A stretch of 64,000 nucleotides of DNA from Acaryochloris sp. IP29b_bin.148 (GCF_028285565.1 NZ_JANQOY010000033.1:1-64000), one strand, 5' to 3'. Counted from the stretch's first letter, positions 18,432 to 26,854 are shown. The notes: generated from the letters alone by a model not told the origin. A program made the numbers and translations.

Positions 18432-20688
18432 TGTCGAAATTATGGTGGTGGATGATACTCCCGCCAATTTAGAGGTTATTTCTGAAACCTTATCGTCTGC
18501 AGGCTATCGGGTTGCTGCTGCCATCAGTGGGGAACGGGCACTCAAGCGTCTCAAAACCCATCCACCAGCGCTGATTCTGTTAGATATTCAAATGCCGGGT
18601 CTAGATGGGTTTGAGACCTGTCGACAAATCAAAGCAAATCCTGAATCCAACCATATTCCGATTATTTTTATCACAGCTCGTTCTGATACCGAGAGCATTC
18701 TCCACGGATTTGAAGTGGGGGCTGTGGATTACATCAGCAAGCCTTTTCAAGAAGCGGAACTGCTAGCTCGGGTGAACACCCATTTGCAACTGCGCCATGT
18801 CAATCAGCTCTATGCGTTGGAACGAGAGAAGGCAGAACAGTTAGAACAACTGAATCAGCAGCTGTCTCTGACTCAATTTTCCGTCGATCATTCGGTTGAT
18901 GGCATATTGTGGATCACCCCAAATATGAGCTTTGCCTATGCCAACGACTCCATGTGTGAAATGCTGGGCTATTCCAGGGCAGAACTGTTGCAGCTCTCAG
19001 TATCCGCCTTAAAGTCCAGCTTTAACGACTCGGAATGGCAGATCTTTCAAGCGCAAGTTAAAGAACAGCAACGGTTGCGGTTGGAAGCGCAGATACTGAC
19101 GAAGGATGGGCAAGAGCTGCCCGTGGATGTGTCTCTCAATTATCTGCAATTTTCTGATGGTGAGTATTATGTGGCCCATTGTCGCGATATTCGCGATCGC
19201 AAATTAGCAGAAGAAAAGCTACAGCAGAGTAATGAAAGACTGCGTATAACGAATCAAGACCTGATTCGGGCCACCCAATTTAAAGATGAATTTCTGGCCA
19301 GTATGAGCCATGAGCTGCGCACCCCCCTCAATGCTGTGCTTGGATTCAGCCAGTTGATGCAGCGAGATCAGTCGATGTCTGCTGACAACCATGAAATGCT
19401 ACAGATTATCAACCGGAATGGTGAACATCTCCTGGCCTTAATCAACGACATTTTAGAAATGTCAAAAATTGAAGCTGGGAAAATCGTTCTCAAGCCCACC
19501 ACCGTTGATTTCCCTAAGTTTTTAGATGATCTTCACAACCTTTTCAAAGGCAAGGCTGAGGCCAAGCATTTGGAACTCACGGTTCTCTATCCGCCTGAGA
19601 TGCCCCGCTATATCCAGGTTGACGTTGTCAAGCTGCGGCAGATCCTACTTAACCTGATGGGGAATGCTCTAAAATTTACCCAGCAGGGCCAAATCAGCCT
19701 CCACACTAAGATTTTGGATACAGCCCCAGACTTGTCGCCAACGGCAGTCCACTTGCAATTTATGATCAGTGACACTGGCACAGGGATTAAACCCGGCGAG
19801 TTGGAAAGCATTTTCCATCCTTTTATTCAGTCTGAAGACGGCAAGCATGCTCACCAAGGCACCGGGTTAGGTCTGCCCATTAGCTGCAAGTTTGCCCAGT
19901 TGATGGGGGGCAATATCCAAGTCCAGAGTATTTGGGGGAAAGGGAGCACTTTTTATTGCGATATTTTGGTAGAAGCCTCCGCAAATGATGCTCAGGCTGA
20001 AGACAGTTCATCCCAGCATTATCAGACCATGCAAGGGTTCTCAGACTCGCAGACCTCCTATCGTCTGCTGGTGGTAGATGATAATGTAGACAATCGGGCG
20101 TTGCTAACGCACATGCTTTCCATTCCGAGTTTCGAAGTCCGTACTGCTGTTAGCGGTTCTCAGGCAGTAGACATCAACGAAAGTTGGCACCCCCATTTGA
20201 TCTGTATGGATATTAGTATGCCGGAGATGAGTGGTTTAGAAGCGACTCGCCGGATCAGGCGTTCCAACTCTACCCCTAAGATCATTGCCATTACCGCTAA
20301 TGCCTTTGCGGATGATCGTCAAGCCGCCCTAGCCGCAGGGTGCGATGATTTTATTGCCAAACCCTTCACAGAAGTCACCATTTTTAAGCGAATTGCCAAA
20401 CTCCTAGATCTGGAATTTACGACAGAGTCTGCCCTCTCCATACCCACCCAGGACCATTGGGATCCGTCCAATTTACAAGAGGCTCAGATTCAATCCGACT
20501 TCAGTGCCATGCCAACGGCATGGCAAGAGCATGTACAACAGTCTATTCGCACCCTCGACGAGCAGTCTCTCCGAACCTTACTGAAGGATGTCCCGGCTGA
20601 GCACCATGCGATGGTTGATGCCATTTCAAGGCTTCTCAAGGATTATCGCTATGACATTTTAATGAGTCTTTTGAAGATGGAGTCTTAG
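18421..20688 (+). CDS. Hybrid histidine kinase, receiver-PAS-HisKA-HATPase-receiver
   Basis: About 755 aa from ATG 18,421, which overlaps the previous stop in ATGGAGAGTAG; the track's earlier start adds MPRRNP only. Domains: receiver (IMVVDDTPANLEV, LILLDIQMPGLDGFE, about 5-125); PAS (about 145-265); HisKA (FLASMSHELRTPLNAVLGFSQ); HATPase_c (LMGNALKFTQQG, GTGLGLPISCKFAQLMGG); second receiver (LLVVDDNVDNRALL, LICMDISMPEMSG, about 545-665); and a helical tail without a recognisable HPt histidine. Translational coupling to the giant kinase suggests a shared signalling chain, with phosphotransfer between them possible. Confidence 0.92.
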   Translation: MESSVEIMVVDDTPANLEVISETLSSAGYRVAAAISGERALKRLKTHPPALILLDIQMPGLDGFETCRQIKANPESNHIPIIFITARSDTESILHGFEVGAVDYISKPFQEAELLARVNTHLQLRHVNQLYALEREKAEQLEQLNQQLSLTQFSVDHSVDGILWITPNMSFAYANDSMCEMLGYSRAELLQLSVSALKSSFNDSEWQIFQAQVKEQQRLRLEAQILTKDGQELPVDVSLNYLQFSDGEYYVAHCRDIRDRKLAEEKLQQSNERLRITNQDLIRATQFKDEFLASMSHELRTPLNAVLGFSQLMQRDQSMSADNHEMLQIINRNGEHLLALINDILEMSKIEAGKIVLKPTTVDFPKFLDDLHNLFKGKAEAKHLELTVLYPPEMPRYIQVDVVKLRQILLNLMGNALKFTQQGQISLHTKILDTAPDLSPTAVHLQFMISDTGTGIKPGELESIFHPFIQSEDGKHAHQGTGLGLPISCKFAQLMGGNIQVQSIWGKGSTFYCDILVEASANDAQAEDSSSQHYQTMQGFSDSQTSYRLLVVDDNVDNRALLTHMLSIPSFEVRTAVSGSQAVDINESWHPHLICMDISMPEMSGLEATRRIRRSNSTPKIIAITANAFADDRQAALAAGCDDFIAKPFTEVTIFKRIAKLLDLEFTTESALSIPTQDHWDPSNLQEAQIQSDFSAMPTAWQEHVQQSIRTLDEQSLRTLLKDVPAEHHAMVDAISRLLKDYRYDILMSLLKMES

Positions 20689-20917
20689 TCTACCCCTGAT
20701 TGCTCTGAATGCTGATGGCAGGGGTCTACAATCTCTCTCCCGTCATTCTCTTCTACCTTTGTTGGCGAGACGACTATTCAATTTGAGCAAGGCGACGGGA
20801 ACAAGCATAAACTACAAATAGCAGCTTATTAGCCCTGTTCACTCGTTGCTAGCCCGGCCAACATTATTGCTGAACGGTCCATCACCTGTCGTTTTTGCTC
20901 GTTAGATCCATCCCTTT

Positions 20918-22093
20918 ATGCAAATCTACTTAGACTACAGCGCAACGACTCCCTGTTATCCACAGGTGATTTCAGCAATGGCTGCGGTGTGGCAAGAGCA
21001 GTGGGGCAATCCATCAAGTTTGCATGAGTGGGGTCAACGCGCAGCCACTGTGCTCGAAGAGGCACGCATGCAAGTCGCTGACTTAATCCATGCCTCTTCT
21101 GAGTCTATTATCTTTACCTCGGGTGGCACAGAGGCCAATAATTTGGCGATCATGGGCATCGCTAGAACCGTTGCTCAACCGCAGCATTTGATTATCTCTA
21201 GTGTTGAGCATGCTGCCATTGCCGAGCCTGCCAGGTTATTAGAACAGCAGGGATGGCAAGTAACCCGTTTACCTGTGGATGGGCACGGTCGGGTCGCTCC
21301 AGCGACCTTACAGGATGCACTGCAAGAGAATACCGTTTTAGTGTCTATCATTTATGGGCAAAGCGAAGTCGGAACCCTCCAACCCATTCAGGCCCTGGGG
21401 CAAATTGCTCGCGATCAAGGGGTGCTGTTCCATACTGATGCTGTCCAAGTCGTCGGCCGACTCCCCATAGATGTGCAGGCTTTACCGGTTGATTTAGTCT
21501 CGCTTTCTAGTCATAAGCTCTATGGTCCTCAAGGCGCAGGGGCCTTGTATGTGCGGTCAGGAACGCCACTGGTTCCCTTGCTTGCGGGCGGTGGACAAGA
21601 ACAAGGATGGCGTTCGGGCACACCTGCTGTCCCCACCTTAGCGGGGTTTGGTTTAGCTGCTGAATTAATGGCTGAGCAGATGACGGCAGAACAAGAACGG
21701 CTGCTGCAATTACGCGATCGCATGTTGTCCCAACTGGCAACATCCCCCTATCTAATTCCCACAGGAGATTTTAACCATCGCCTCCCCCACCATCTCAGTT
21801 TTTGTTTGCCTCCTCATGCGCCAGCTCATATCACTGGCAAAACCTTAGTACGGCACATGAATCAAGCGGGAATTGCCATCAGCGCTGGCTCTGCTTGTCA
21901 CAGTGGCACATTAGAGCCCAGCCGCATCCTCAAGGCCATGGGATACTCCGATCAGCAAGCCTTGACGGGTATTCGCCTAACGCTAGGAAAACACACCACC
22001 TCAGCAGATATTGACTGGACCACAACAGTGCTGCACCAGCTGTTAACTAGACTGTTGGCTCCAACGACTATGTCAGCTGCTGTCCCTCACTAA
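20918..22093 (+). CDS. Cysteine desulfurase (NifS/IscS-like)
   Basis: 391 aa, PLP-dependent class V aminotransferase fold. The start MQIYLDYSATTPCYPQV is the family signature. The PLP lysine is in SLSSHKLYGPQGAGALYV, a histidine stacks on PLP in ISSVEHAAI, and the catalytic cysteine loop is SAGSACHSGTLEPS. The enzyme removes sulfur from L-cysteine for Fe-S cluster assembly and thio-cofactors. The length and loop match the NifS/IscS (group I) type. No scaffold (IscU/NfuA) gene adjoins it. ATG 20,918 is the only sensible start. Confidence 0.92.
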   Translation: MQIYLDYSATTPCYPQVISAMAAVWQEQWGNPSSLHEWGQRAATVLEEARMQVADLIHASSESIIFTSGGTEANNLAIMGIARTVAQPQHLIISSVEHAAIAEPARLLEQQGWQVTRLPVDGHGRVAPATLQDALQENTVLVSIIYGQSEVGTLQPIQALGQIARDQGVLFHTDAVQVVGRLPIDVQALPVDLVSLSSHKLYGPQGAGALYVRSGTPLVPLLAGGGQEQGWRSGTPAVPTLAGFGLAAELMAEQMTAEQERLLQLRDRMLSQLATSPYLIPTGDFNHRLPHHLSFCLPPHAPAHITGKTLVRHMNQAGIAISAGSACHSGTLEPSRILKAMGYSDQQALTGIRLTLGKHTTSADIDWTTTVLHQLLTRLLAPTTMSAAVPH

Positions 22094-22099
22094 ACCGTC

Positions 22100-22252
22100 T
22101 TAAGGCGCAACACCCACAGGTCGGCTAGTTTGAATTAACTGCATCGCATTGAGCTGAGCATGGGCCAAAAAGGCTAAGCTCACCATTGCAGCTAGATATA
22201 AACCAATCGCTAAACTCGTTTTAGAACAAATCCGAGAGGTAAAAGAATTCAT
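22100..22252 (-). CDS. Possible 50-aa membrane or exported small protein
   Basis: A minus-strand frame from ATG 22,252 to TAA 22,100 reads MNSFTSRICSKTSLAIGLYL, then AAMVSLAFLAHAQLNAMQLI, ending PVGVAP. A basic start, one hydrophobic stretch of about 18 residues and an AHAQ sequence like a signal-peptidase site are what a short membrane or exported peptide would show. No clear Shine-Dalgarno precedes it and I recognise no family. It lies in the otherwise empty gap between the convergent cysteine desulfurase and gamma-glutamylcyclotransferase genes. It is too short for the ORF track and is a candidate only. Confidence 0.4.
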   Translation of the reverse strand: MNSFTSRICSKTSLAIGLYLAAMVSLAFLAHAQLNAMQLIQTSRPVGVAP

Positions 22253-22388
22253 ATTAGGCTTGAGAATATGTGGGAGTGATGATGTCTATGATCAGCATGC
22301 CAAGGCTCAGGCACTTTGGACACCCTTTGCGATTTATCGTTATAAAAGCAGCCTGATTTTGTAAATAAAGATAACGTTATCTCGTGGA

Positions 22389-22949
22389 TCAATCGTTAAT
22401 AGAAGTTGGATGCGAGTCGTTCAACATCAAGGCTTGGTGCAGTTGCGCAATGTCTGATCGTAGGGTGTTTTGTCGGCAACGTTGTGCATCGGGGTCAGGA
22501 ACAGATAAAACAGCTCTCAGGCCGTGGATATAAGCCGTTGGTAATCCCTGATTCATCGCTCCCACTACAACATAGGCTTTGTACCAATGAAAAGGGCTCA
22601 ACGCATTATCTTTGAGCAGAGCAATGTAGGTAAAGGCAGTGATATTGCCTTGCGGGGTCACAACCTTCAGGGGGTGGCGAGCATAGCCCACGCCTAAGCT
22701 TTCTGCACGATCCAAGGCCGGAAGTTCTGTGGGATCGAGCTGAAATATCGCGCCCCAGACGCTATCTTCAGAACATCCCGTTGCTTCTATATTGCCTTTT
22801 CCCGAGCCATCGAGCCCTATCTTATTAAATCGCAGCCGATACCCTAACAGTTGGCCTTGACTGATCACCGTAGCGGAGGGCACTCGCTGCTGTAGACGAG
22901 CACGATATAAATTAGACCCATAGGCGAAGTAATGGACTGAGCTAGCCAT
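22389..22949 (-). CDS. Gamma-glutamylcyclotransferase (AIG2-like)
   Basis: 186 aa. The opening YFAYGSNLYRARLQQRVPSA is the substrate-binding YGSN loop of the family, and the catalytic-type acid lies in LPALDRAESLGVGYARHPL. WGAIFQLD and a C-terminal helical tail complete the fold. Members cleave gamma-glutamyl amino acids or glutathione-like compounds to 5-oxoproline; the substrate here is unknown. It ends with a tail of about 40 aa beyond the core. It is 6 bases downstream of the GGDEF gene on the same strand, so the two are likely cotranscribed. Confidence 0.85.
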   Translation of the reverse strand: MASSVHYFAYGSNLYRARLQQRVPSATVISQGQLLGYRLRFNKIGLDGSGKGNIEATGCSEDSVWGAIFQLDPTELPALDRAESLGVGYARHPLKVVTPQGNITAFTYIALLKDNALSPFHWYKAYVVVGAMNQGLPTAYIHGLRAVLSVPDPDAQRCRQNTLRSDIAQLHQALMLNDSHPTSIND

Positions 22950-22955
22950 AATCCG

Positions 22956-24503
22956 TCATGAATGGTCTACAAAGAATGGGCTATGCTGTGCTCGATAGAC
23001 TTGCTTATCTTGATACATCGCTTGATCTGCCCAGTGTAAGAGTTCTGGTAAACTCCTGCCGTTATGGGGATGACAGGCGATACCAATACTAGCCGTAATG
23101 TGGAGTGTATGGGCCTCAATGTCTAGCGTTTGTTGCAGTCGAACGGCAATCCGCTCACGTGTATTATGGGCAGCATCCTGATTGGCTTGAAAGAGTAAGG
23201 CCACAAATTCATCTCCACCCAGACGGACAACAATATCGCCCTGGCGCACACAGGTTTTGAGACACTTCGCAACGTGAATGAGAACAATATCGCCAATATG
23301 ATGACCGTAGGTATCATTAATGGGTTTGAAGTCATTCAAATCCACGTATAGCAATGCTACAGGCCAAAGTCCTTGGCCAGCACTACTGAGTGCCAGCTTG
23401 CCTGTAATTTCTAATTGTCGTCGATTACAAAGCCCAGTCAGACTGTCAAAGTAAGCAAACTGCTGCAGCTGCACCTGTTTTTGATGTTCTACCGTCACAT
23501 CACGAATAATGACAACAGATCCCACTGGACGGTAACCCGGACTTTGTAAGGCGCGAATCTTAACCTCCTTGAATAGGGGGTGAGAAGGGTGAGAGAGTTC
23601 AATGGTGTCTGTTATTTCTACAGGCAGAGGAGTGGTCAGCAGATGCTGATAGGCTGGAAAACCCACAGCAAAAGGTTGACCTAGAACATCACGATGTTGG
23701 CTTTCCCGGTAAGCACTGGGATTTAAATCGACAATATGATGTCTGGTATCTAGAAAAATGACCGCATCTTCGGTATTTAAAAACACTGTGCGATAGGAAA
23801 TCGGTGAGATCTCGAATAGTCTGCCACGGAACAGCCCCCTAATCATGATCACACTACTGAGTGCAAAGCTAATAGGTGTCAGATCTAAGCCATTGAGATG
23901 TACATCTGCCAGCAAGTACAACAAACTAGAGAAGAAGGGAATGATTGTGGCTGACAAAAGCACCAGGATTTGCTGCCGATAGATTTGAGAGCTAGCAAAA
24001 TAGGTATTGAGTAGGACCCCGACTCCCCCTAGCAACAACAAGTAGTTATAGGGCATCATCACGTAACTAAACCACCAGCCATGCTGAATCATTAGCTGTG
24101 GGGCAGGAGTCCTGCCCAATTTAACAGAGGTCCAAATGAGGCCATGCAAAGGATCAGTAAAGGCAAAAAGCAGGCTGAGGAGAGGCACAACCATCAGCCA
24201 TCGCATTTTCTGGTGAGAAAGACGAGCATCATGATGGGTGTACTGCAGGGTAAAGATAAACCAATAGGGCGCAAAAAAAGGAATGCCTAGATATTGCAGT
24301 TTTCCAAAAACGATGCGGGGAGTGGCTTGTATGCTCAGACATTCTAGAACCGAAAAAAAGCACCAGATACAGATGCTCACGATGCACCCAATAAAGGGTT
24401 TTGCGCCGGTAACGGATCGCTGTTGCCACATATAAATAGCAATACTGCCTGTCGCAATAGCTGAGATCGCAGGTAAAAGTGCTAGGAGGTAGTAAATCAG
24501 CAT
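22956..24503 (-). CDS. Membrane diguanylate cyclase, 7TM-PAS-GGDEF
   Basis: 515 aa. Residues 1-225 hold about seven hydrophobic helices in the arrangement of the histidine-kinase N-terminal 7TM sensor domain. A PAS domain follows (about 230-340, including VFLNTEDAVIFLDTRHHIVDL), then GGDEF (about 345-505) with FDSLTGLCNRRQLE, YVDLNDFKPINDTYGH and an intact RLGGDEFVALL. It should synthesise cyclic-di-GMP in response to a membrane or small-molecule cue. No EAL domain. The gene is followed at 6 bases by the gamma-glutamylcyclotransferase gene. Start ATG 24,503 places the first helix immediately. Confidence 0.88.
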   Translation of the reverse strand: MLIYYLLALLPAISAIATGSIAIYMWQQRSVTGAKPFIGCIVSICIWCFFSVLECLSIQATPRIVFGKLQYLGIPFFAPYWFIFTLQYTHHDARLSHQKMRWLMVVPLLSLLFAFTDPLHGLIWTSVKLGRTPAPQLMIQHGWWFSYVMMPYNYLLLLGGVGVLLNTYFASSQIYRQQILVLLSATIIPFFSSLLYLLADVHLNGLDLTPISFALSSVIMIRGLFRGRLFEISPISYRTVFLNTEDAVIFLDTRHHIVDLNPSAYRESQHRDVLGQPFAVGFPAYQHLLTTPLPVEITDTIELSHPSHPLFKEVKIRALQSPGYRPVGSVVIIRDVTVEHQKQVQLQQFAYFDSLTGLCNRRQLEITGKLALSSAGQGLWPVALLYVDLNDFKPINDTYGHHIGDIVLIHVAKCLKTCVRQGDIVVRLGGDEFVALLFQANQDAAHNTRERIAVRLQQTLDIEAHTLHITASIGIACHPHNGRSLPELLHWADQAMYQDKQVYRAQHSPFFVDHS

Positions 24504-24698
24504 GATCCATCATGAATTAGCACTATCGTAGCCTATTCGGTATATCCTGCCTGAGCTTGGCGTCTTCCTATGGTTTGATGATTATGCACACGTTGTGTTT
24601 CGAGGTAGAAGAAGACATGCTGCGAAGAAGGTGAGACGAGCTTGCAGAAAGATAGCCAAATTGTGTTAGCCTAAATTGTGCCGAACCCTCGGCCAAAT

Positions 24699-24769
24699 GC
24701 GGGTGTAGTTTAGTGGTAAAACCTTAGCCTTCCAAGCTAATGATGGGGGTTCGATTCCCCCCACCCGCT
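24699..24769 (+). tRNA. tRNA-Gly (anticodon TCC)
   Basis: Complete 71-nt cloverleaf: acceptor GCGGGTG/CACCCGC, D arm GTTT/AAAC, anticodon stem TTAGC/GCTAA with loop CTTCCAA (anticodon TCC), T arm GGGGG-TTCGATT-CCCCC, discriminator T. CCA is not encoded. The Tn7-like element begins 14 bases past its end, so the gene was left intact by the insertion. Confidence 0.97.
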
Positions 24770-24778
24770 TTATCAAGT

Positions 24779-24783
24779 AATTC
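24779..24783. repeat. Target-site duplication, left copy (AATTC)
   Basis: AATTC directly precedes the outer TGTACA of the left end and is repeated exactly at 27,819-27,823 after the right end. A 5-bp duplication is the hallmark of Tn7-family transposition. Confidence 0.88.
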
Positions 24784-24841
24784 TGTACATTCCAGAATTA
24801 TTTGTCCGTTTCTGTACATTCCAGAATTATTTGTCCGTTTC
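24784..24841 (+). repeat. Tandem 29-bp duplication of the left tip
   Basis: Two exact 29-bp copies (24,784-24,812 and 24,813-24,841), each starting TGTACATTCCAGAATTATTT. Each contains a putative transposase-binding core (CCAGAATTATTTGTC). Only the outer copy abuts the target duplication. Confidence 0.92.
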
Positions 24842-25057
24842 CCAGAATTAGTGTCACAAAAACATAGAAATGTGACTGGTCGAAGTGGATGTATGCGAGA
24901 TCACTCGGCGAAGAATAAAACGCAGAACCCTTGCCCCTTAAAGCTTTCTCGATCTCTCAGACCCATCCAATCTCGATGCTAGTTTAATAATATTCCTAAC
25001 TTTAAGAAGACCAAATAGAATGTACTGGTTCGTTTTCCAGAATTAGTGTCGTGTAAC
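24842..25057 (+). repeat. Left subterminal region, copy 1 of a ~216-bp direct repeat
   Basis: Runs from CCAGAATTAGTGTCAC to GTGTAAC and is about 80% identical by eye to 26,640-26,854. Both copies hold two TTCCAGAATTA-type sites, a GTCACA...TGTGAC inverted pair, and a conserved middle (TCGGCGAAGAATAAAACGC). Homology stops sharply at GTGTAAC, where the cargo begins. Confidence 0.85.
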
Positions 25058-25061
25058 ATTC

Positions 25062-26480
25062 ATGAGGCTGGCGGCATGGCAGAGAAATCGAACCAAGTGT
25101 TGCACCGTAGGCAGAGTTACTGCCATCCGGCGGTCAAGCCGAACCGATTTGACTCCGAATACCACTCCTCCGAAAATCGGCGTGTGTTTAGTTTGTTGCA
25201 ATAAACCCGTAGTGTTTACATTTAATCCGAAACAGTTCCTGAGTCAACTTGGTAGCGTCACACTGCCAAGAGGCGCAGAGGAAGCCGTACTATGCGTCTT
25301 TAAGACCAGCCTTCAAAAGGAAGAAGGGGACTGTCTGCGTCCTTTTTGTGTTCTTACCGAGCGCAGTCACGATCAGAACAGCACAAAATGGATTGATCCA
25401 ATACGGGCTGAGACCGGTTTGCCAAAACTGAGCCAGCTTTCATGCTACGGAGTAAGAGCAATTCAGCTTGAAATGAGAGAGGACGAACTGACGATAGTTG
25501 GAATTACCGACGTCCCGCGAAGACAAATTCATGACAAGTTCATGGGGGTGATATGGGGTAGCTACCTAGAACTGGATGCAATGGGGATTGCAGATATTAG
25601 AGCTTGTCATGTGACACGGAAATCTATTCGTGAGACTGTCGAAACACCGATTGCGAGGTATCAGGGTGGTCGGTATTACACACGCAATTTTGAGGAAAAA
25701 ACAGAGAAGGTGTTTTCTCAGAATGGAGGGGAGGTTAATAGATTTCTCGTTGAGCTGGAACGTCTTCCAGGTCAGCCAGTTCCTACTTCTGCGGGGTGCT
25801 ATAACTACCCGTACTTCAGCGAGAATTTGCCGATCAGTATTTTCTCTGAAGATGTGTTTCATGGCCGACACGCCATGCATCAGGTATTTACTACAGCAGT
25901 AAGTCGATTGGCCAGGCGTGGTCGCGGAGGTGCAGCCATCGTTCTCGATGGTTCCGAGTCAATCGACAACGTAAAAACCATCAAGCCACCCGAATTGTTC
26001 GAGCATAGAGATCGAAACGGCACTGAGATGCCATGCACATCTGTCATTAACTGGACGGCATGGCAAGCCATTTGGCAGCACCTTGAGCAAGAGAGAAGAC
26101 CGATTGATCAGCTCCCACAAGAATCTAAGGATAGGAAAGATTATGTGAAATGGATCATTGAAAGACTCTCTTACCAACTAAATGAGTACGCAAGTATGCT
26201 GTGCGACATGATGATCCCTGATGGGGCTTTAGTTCTGGGAAAATTCCTCGAACCCGTAGCAATGGGAGTCAAACTGGAAGTTTCGGATGTTGGGGATTTG
26301 AGCCAAGAAGCGAATGACTATTTGGAAAAAAATATGAAGGGGATGCGTCATCGGTCAATGGCTTCCGCAATTAATTGTCTGCCGCGTTCACACGGTTTTG
26401 TCATCTCAAATGACGGACCAGTTACACTGTTTCGAGGAAGAGAGGTCGAGGGAAAAGCCGTTGAGGTTTTGAAGATGTAA
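25062..26480 (+). CDS. Predicted DACNV-DisA_N protein (diadenylate cyclase-like), transposon cargo
   Basis: Up to 472 aa. The first 50 codons look non-conserved, and GTG 25,212 (VFTFNPKQFLSQLGSV) may be the real start. The N-terminal half (about 51-190, with SLQKEEGDCLRPFCVLTE) resembles the DACNV-type sensor that precedes DisA_N domains. The C-terminal half carries the cyclase motifs in order: HAMHQVFTTAVSRLARRGRG, DGALVLG (about 385) and RHRSMASAINCLPRSHGFVI (about 429), corresponding to DGA and RHR of diadenylate cyclases. A soluble enzyme making c-di-AMP or a related nucleotide is inferred. The gene begins right after the GTGTAAC boundary. No effector gene is next to it. Confidence 0.7.
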   Translation: MRLAAWQRNRTKCCTVGRVTAIRRSSRTDLTPNTTPPKIGVCLVCCNKPVVFTFNPKQFLSQLGSVTLPRGAEEAVLCVFKTSLQKEEGDCLRPFCVLTERSHDQNSTKWIDPIRAETGLPKLSQLSCYGVRAIQLEMREDELTIVGITDVPRRQIHDKFMGVIWGSYLELDAMGIADIRACHVTRKSIRETVETPIARYQGGRYYTRNFEEKTEKVFSQNGGEVNRFLVELERLPGQPVPTSAGCYNYPYFSENLPISIFSEDVFHGRHAMHQVFTTAVSRLARRGRGGAAIVLDGSESIDNVKTIKPPELFEHRDRNGTEMPCTSVINWTAWQAIWQHLEQERRPIDQLPQESKDRKDYVKWIIERLSYQLNEYASMLCDMMIPDGALVLGKFLEPVAMGVKLEVSDVGDLSQEANDYLEKNMKGMRHRSMASAINCLPRSHGFVISNDGPVTLFRGREVEGKAVEVLKM

Positions 26481-26639
26481 ACATGCCCCCAACATCTGAC
26501 GTAGGTGGTGTTGGGCCACATAACTATGGTTATACGACTGCGAGGCTAAAGGAGCATTGTTTCTAACAAGCTGACCCATTAAACGACCGGCCTCATGCCC
26601 TGCAAGTGATTTGTCGTTTGCTAGGAGCAATGCACTTTT
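26481..26639. other. Module 1 right edge and inter-module spacer
   Basis: Holds the hairpin CCCAACA/TGTTGGG (about 26,488-26,515) just after the cyclase stop, the 18-bp repeat at 26,523-26,540, and an inverted pair AAACGAC (26,581-26,587) / GTCGTTT (26,613-26,619) after CTAACAAGC, which could be a decayed attC. No gene is credible here. Confidence 0.5.
26523..26540. repeat. 18-bp cargo-boundary repeat, copy 1
   Basis: ACTATGGTTATACGACTG, one mismatch from 27,452-27,469. It lies on the far side of cargo 1, as copy 2 does for cargo 2. On the minus strand it reads CAGTCGTATAACCATAGT. Confidence 0.8.
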
Positions 26640-26854
26640 CCAGAATTAATGTCACAAAATTAGAAATGTGACTGGTGGCTAGGAGATGTCTAGTAGATCA
26701 TTCGGCGAAGAATAAAACGCGGAACCTTTTCCCCTCATAGCCTTCTGGATCTCTCAGACCTACCCAATCTCGATGCTAGTTAAATAATCTTCCTGACTCC
26801 AAGTGAATTAGATAGGATTTTGTGGTTCGTTTTCCAAAATTAGTATTGTGTAAC
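26640..26854 (+). repeat. Left subterminal region, internal copy 2
   Basis: Diverged second copy of 24,842-25,057, with no exact TGTACA tip (only TGCACTTTTCCAG). It ends at GTGTAAC (26,848-26,854), exactly where copy 1 ends, and is followed by unrelated cargo. Confidence 0.85.

Noticed and set aside
22406-22615. 69-aa ORF opposite the gamma-glutamylcyclotransferase
   Set aside because: Antisense shadow; no RBS or family.
25076-25204. Short alternative-frame ORF (MAEKSNQVLHRRQSYC) at the cyclase gene start
   Set aside because: It ends at TAA before the conserved cyclase region and is not linked to it by any simple frameshift with domain support.
26406-26630. Minus-strand ORF of 74 aa in the module 1 right edge
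   Set aside because: It overlaps the end of the cyclase gene antisense and the 18-bp border; composition is not protein-like and no start signal is seen.
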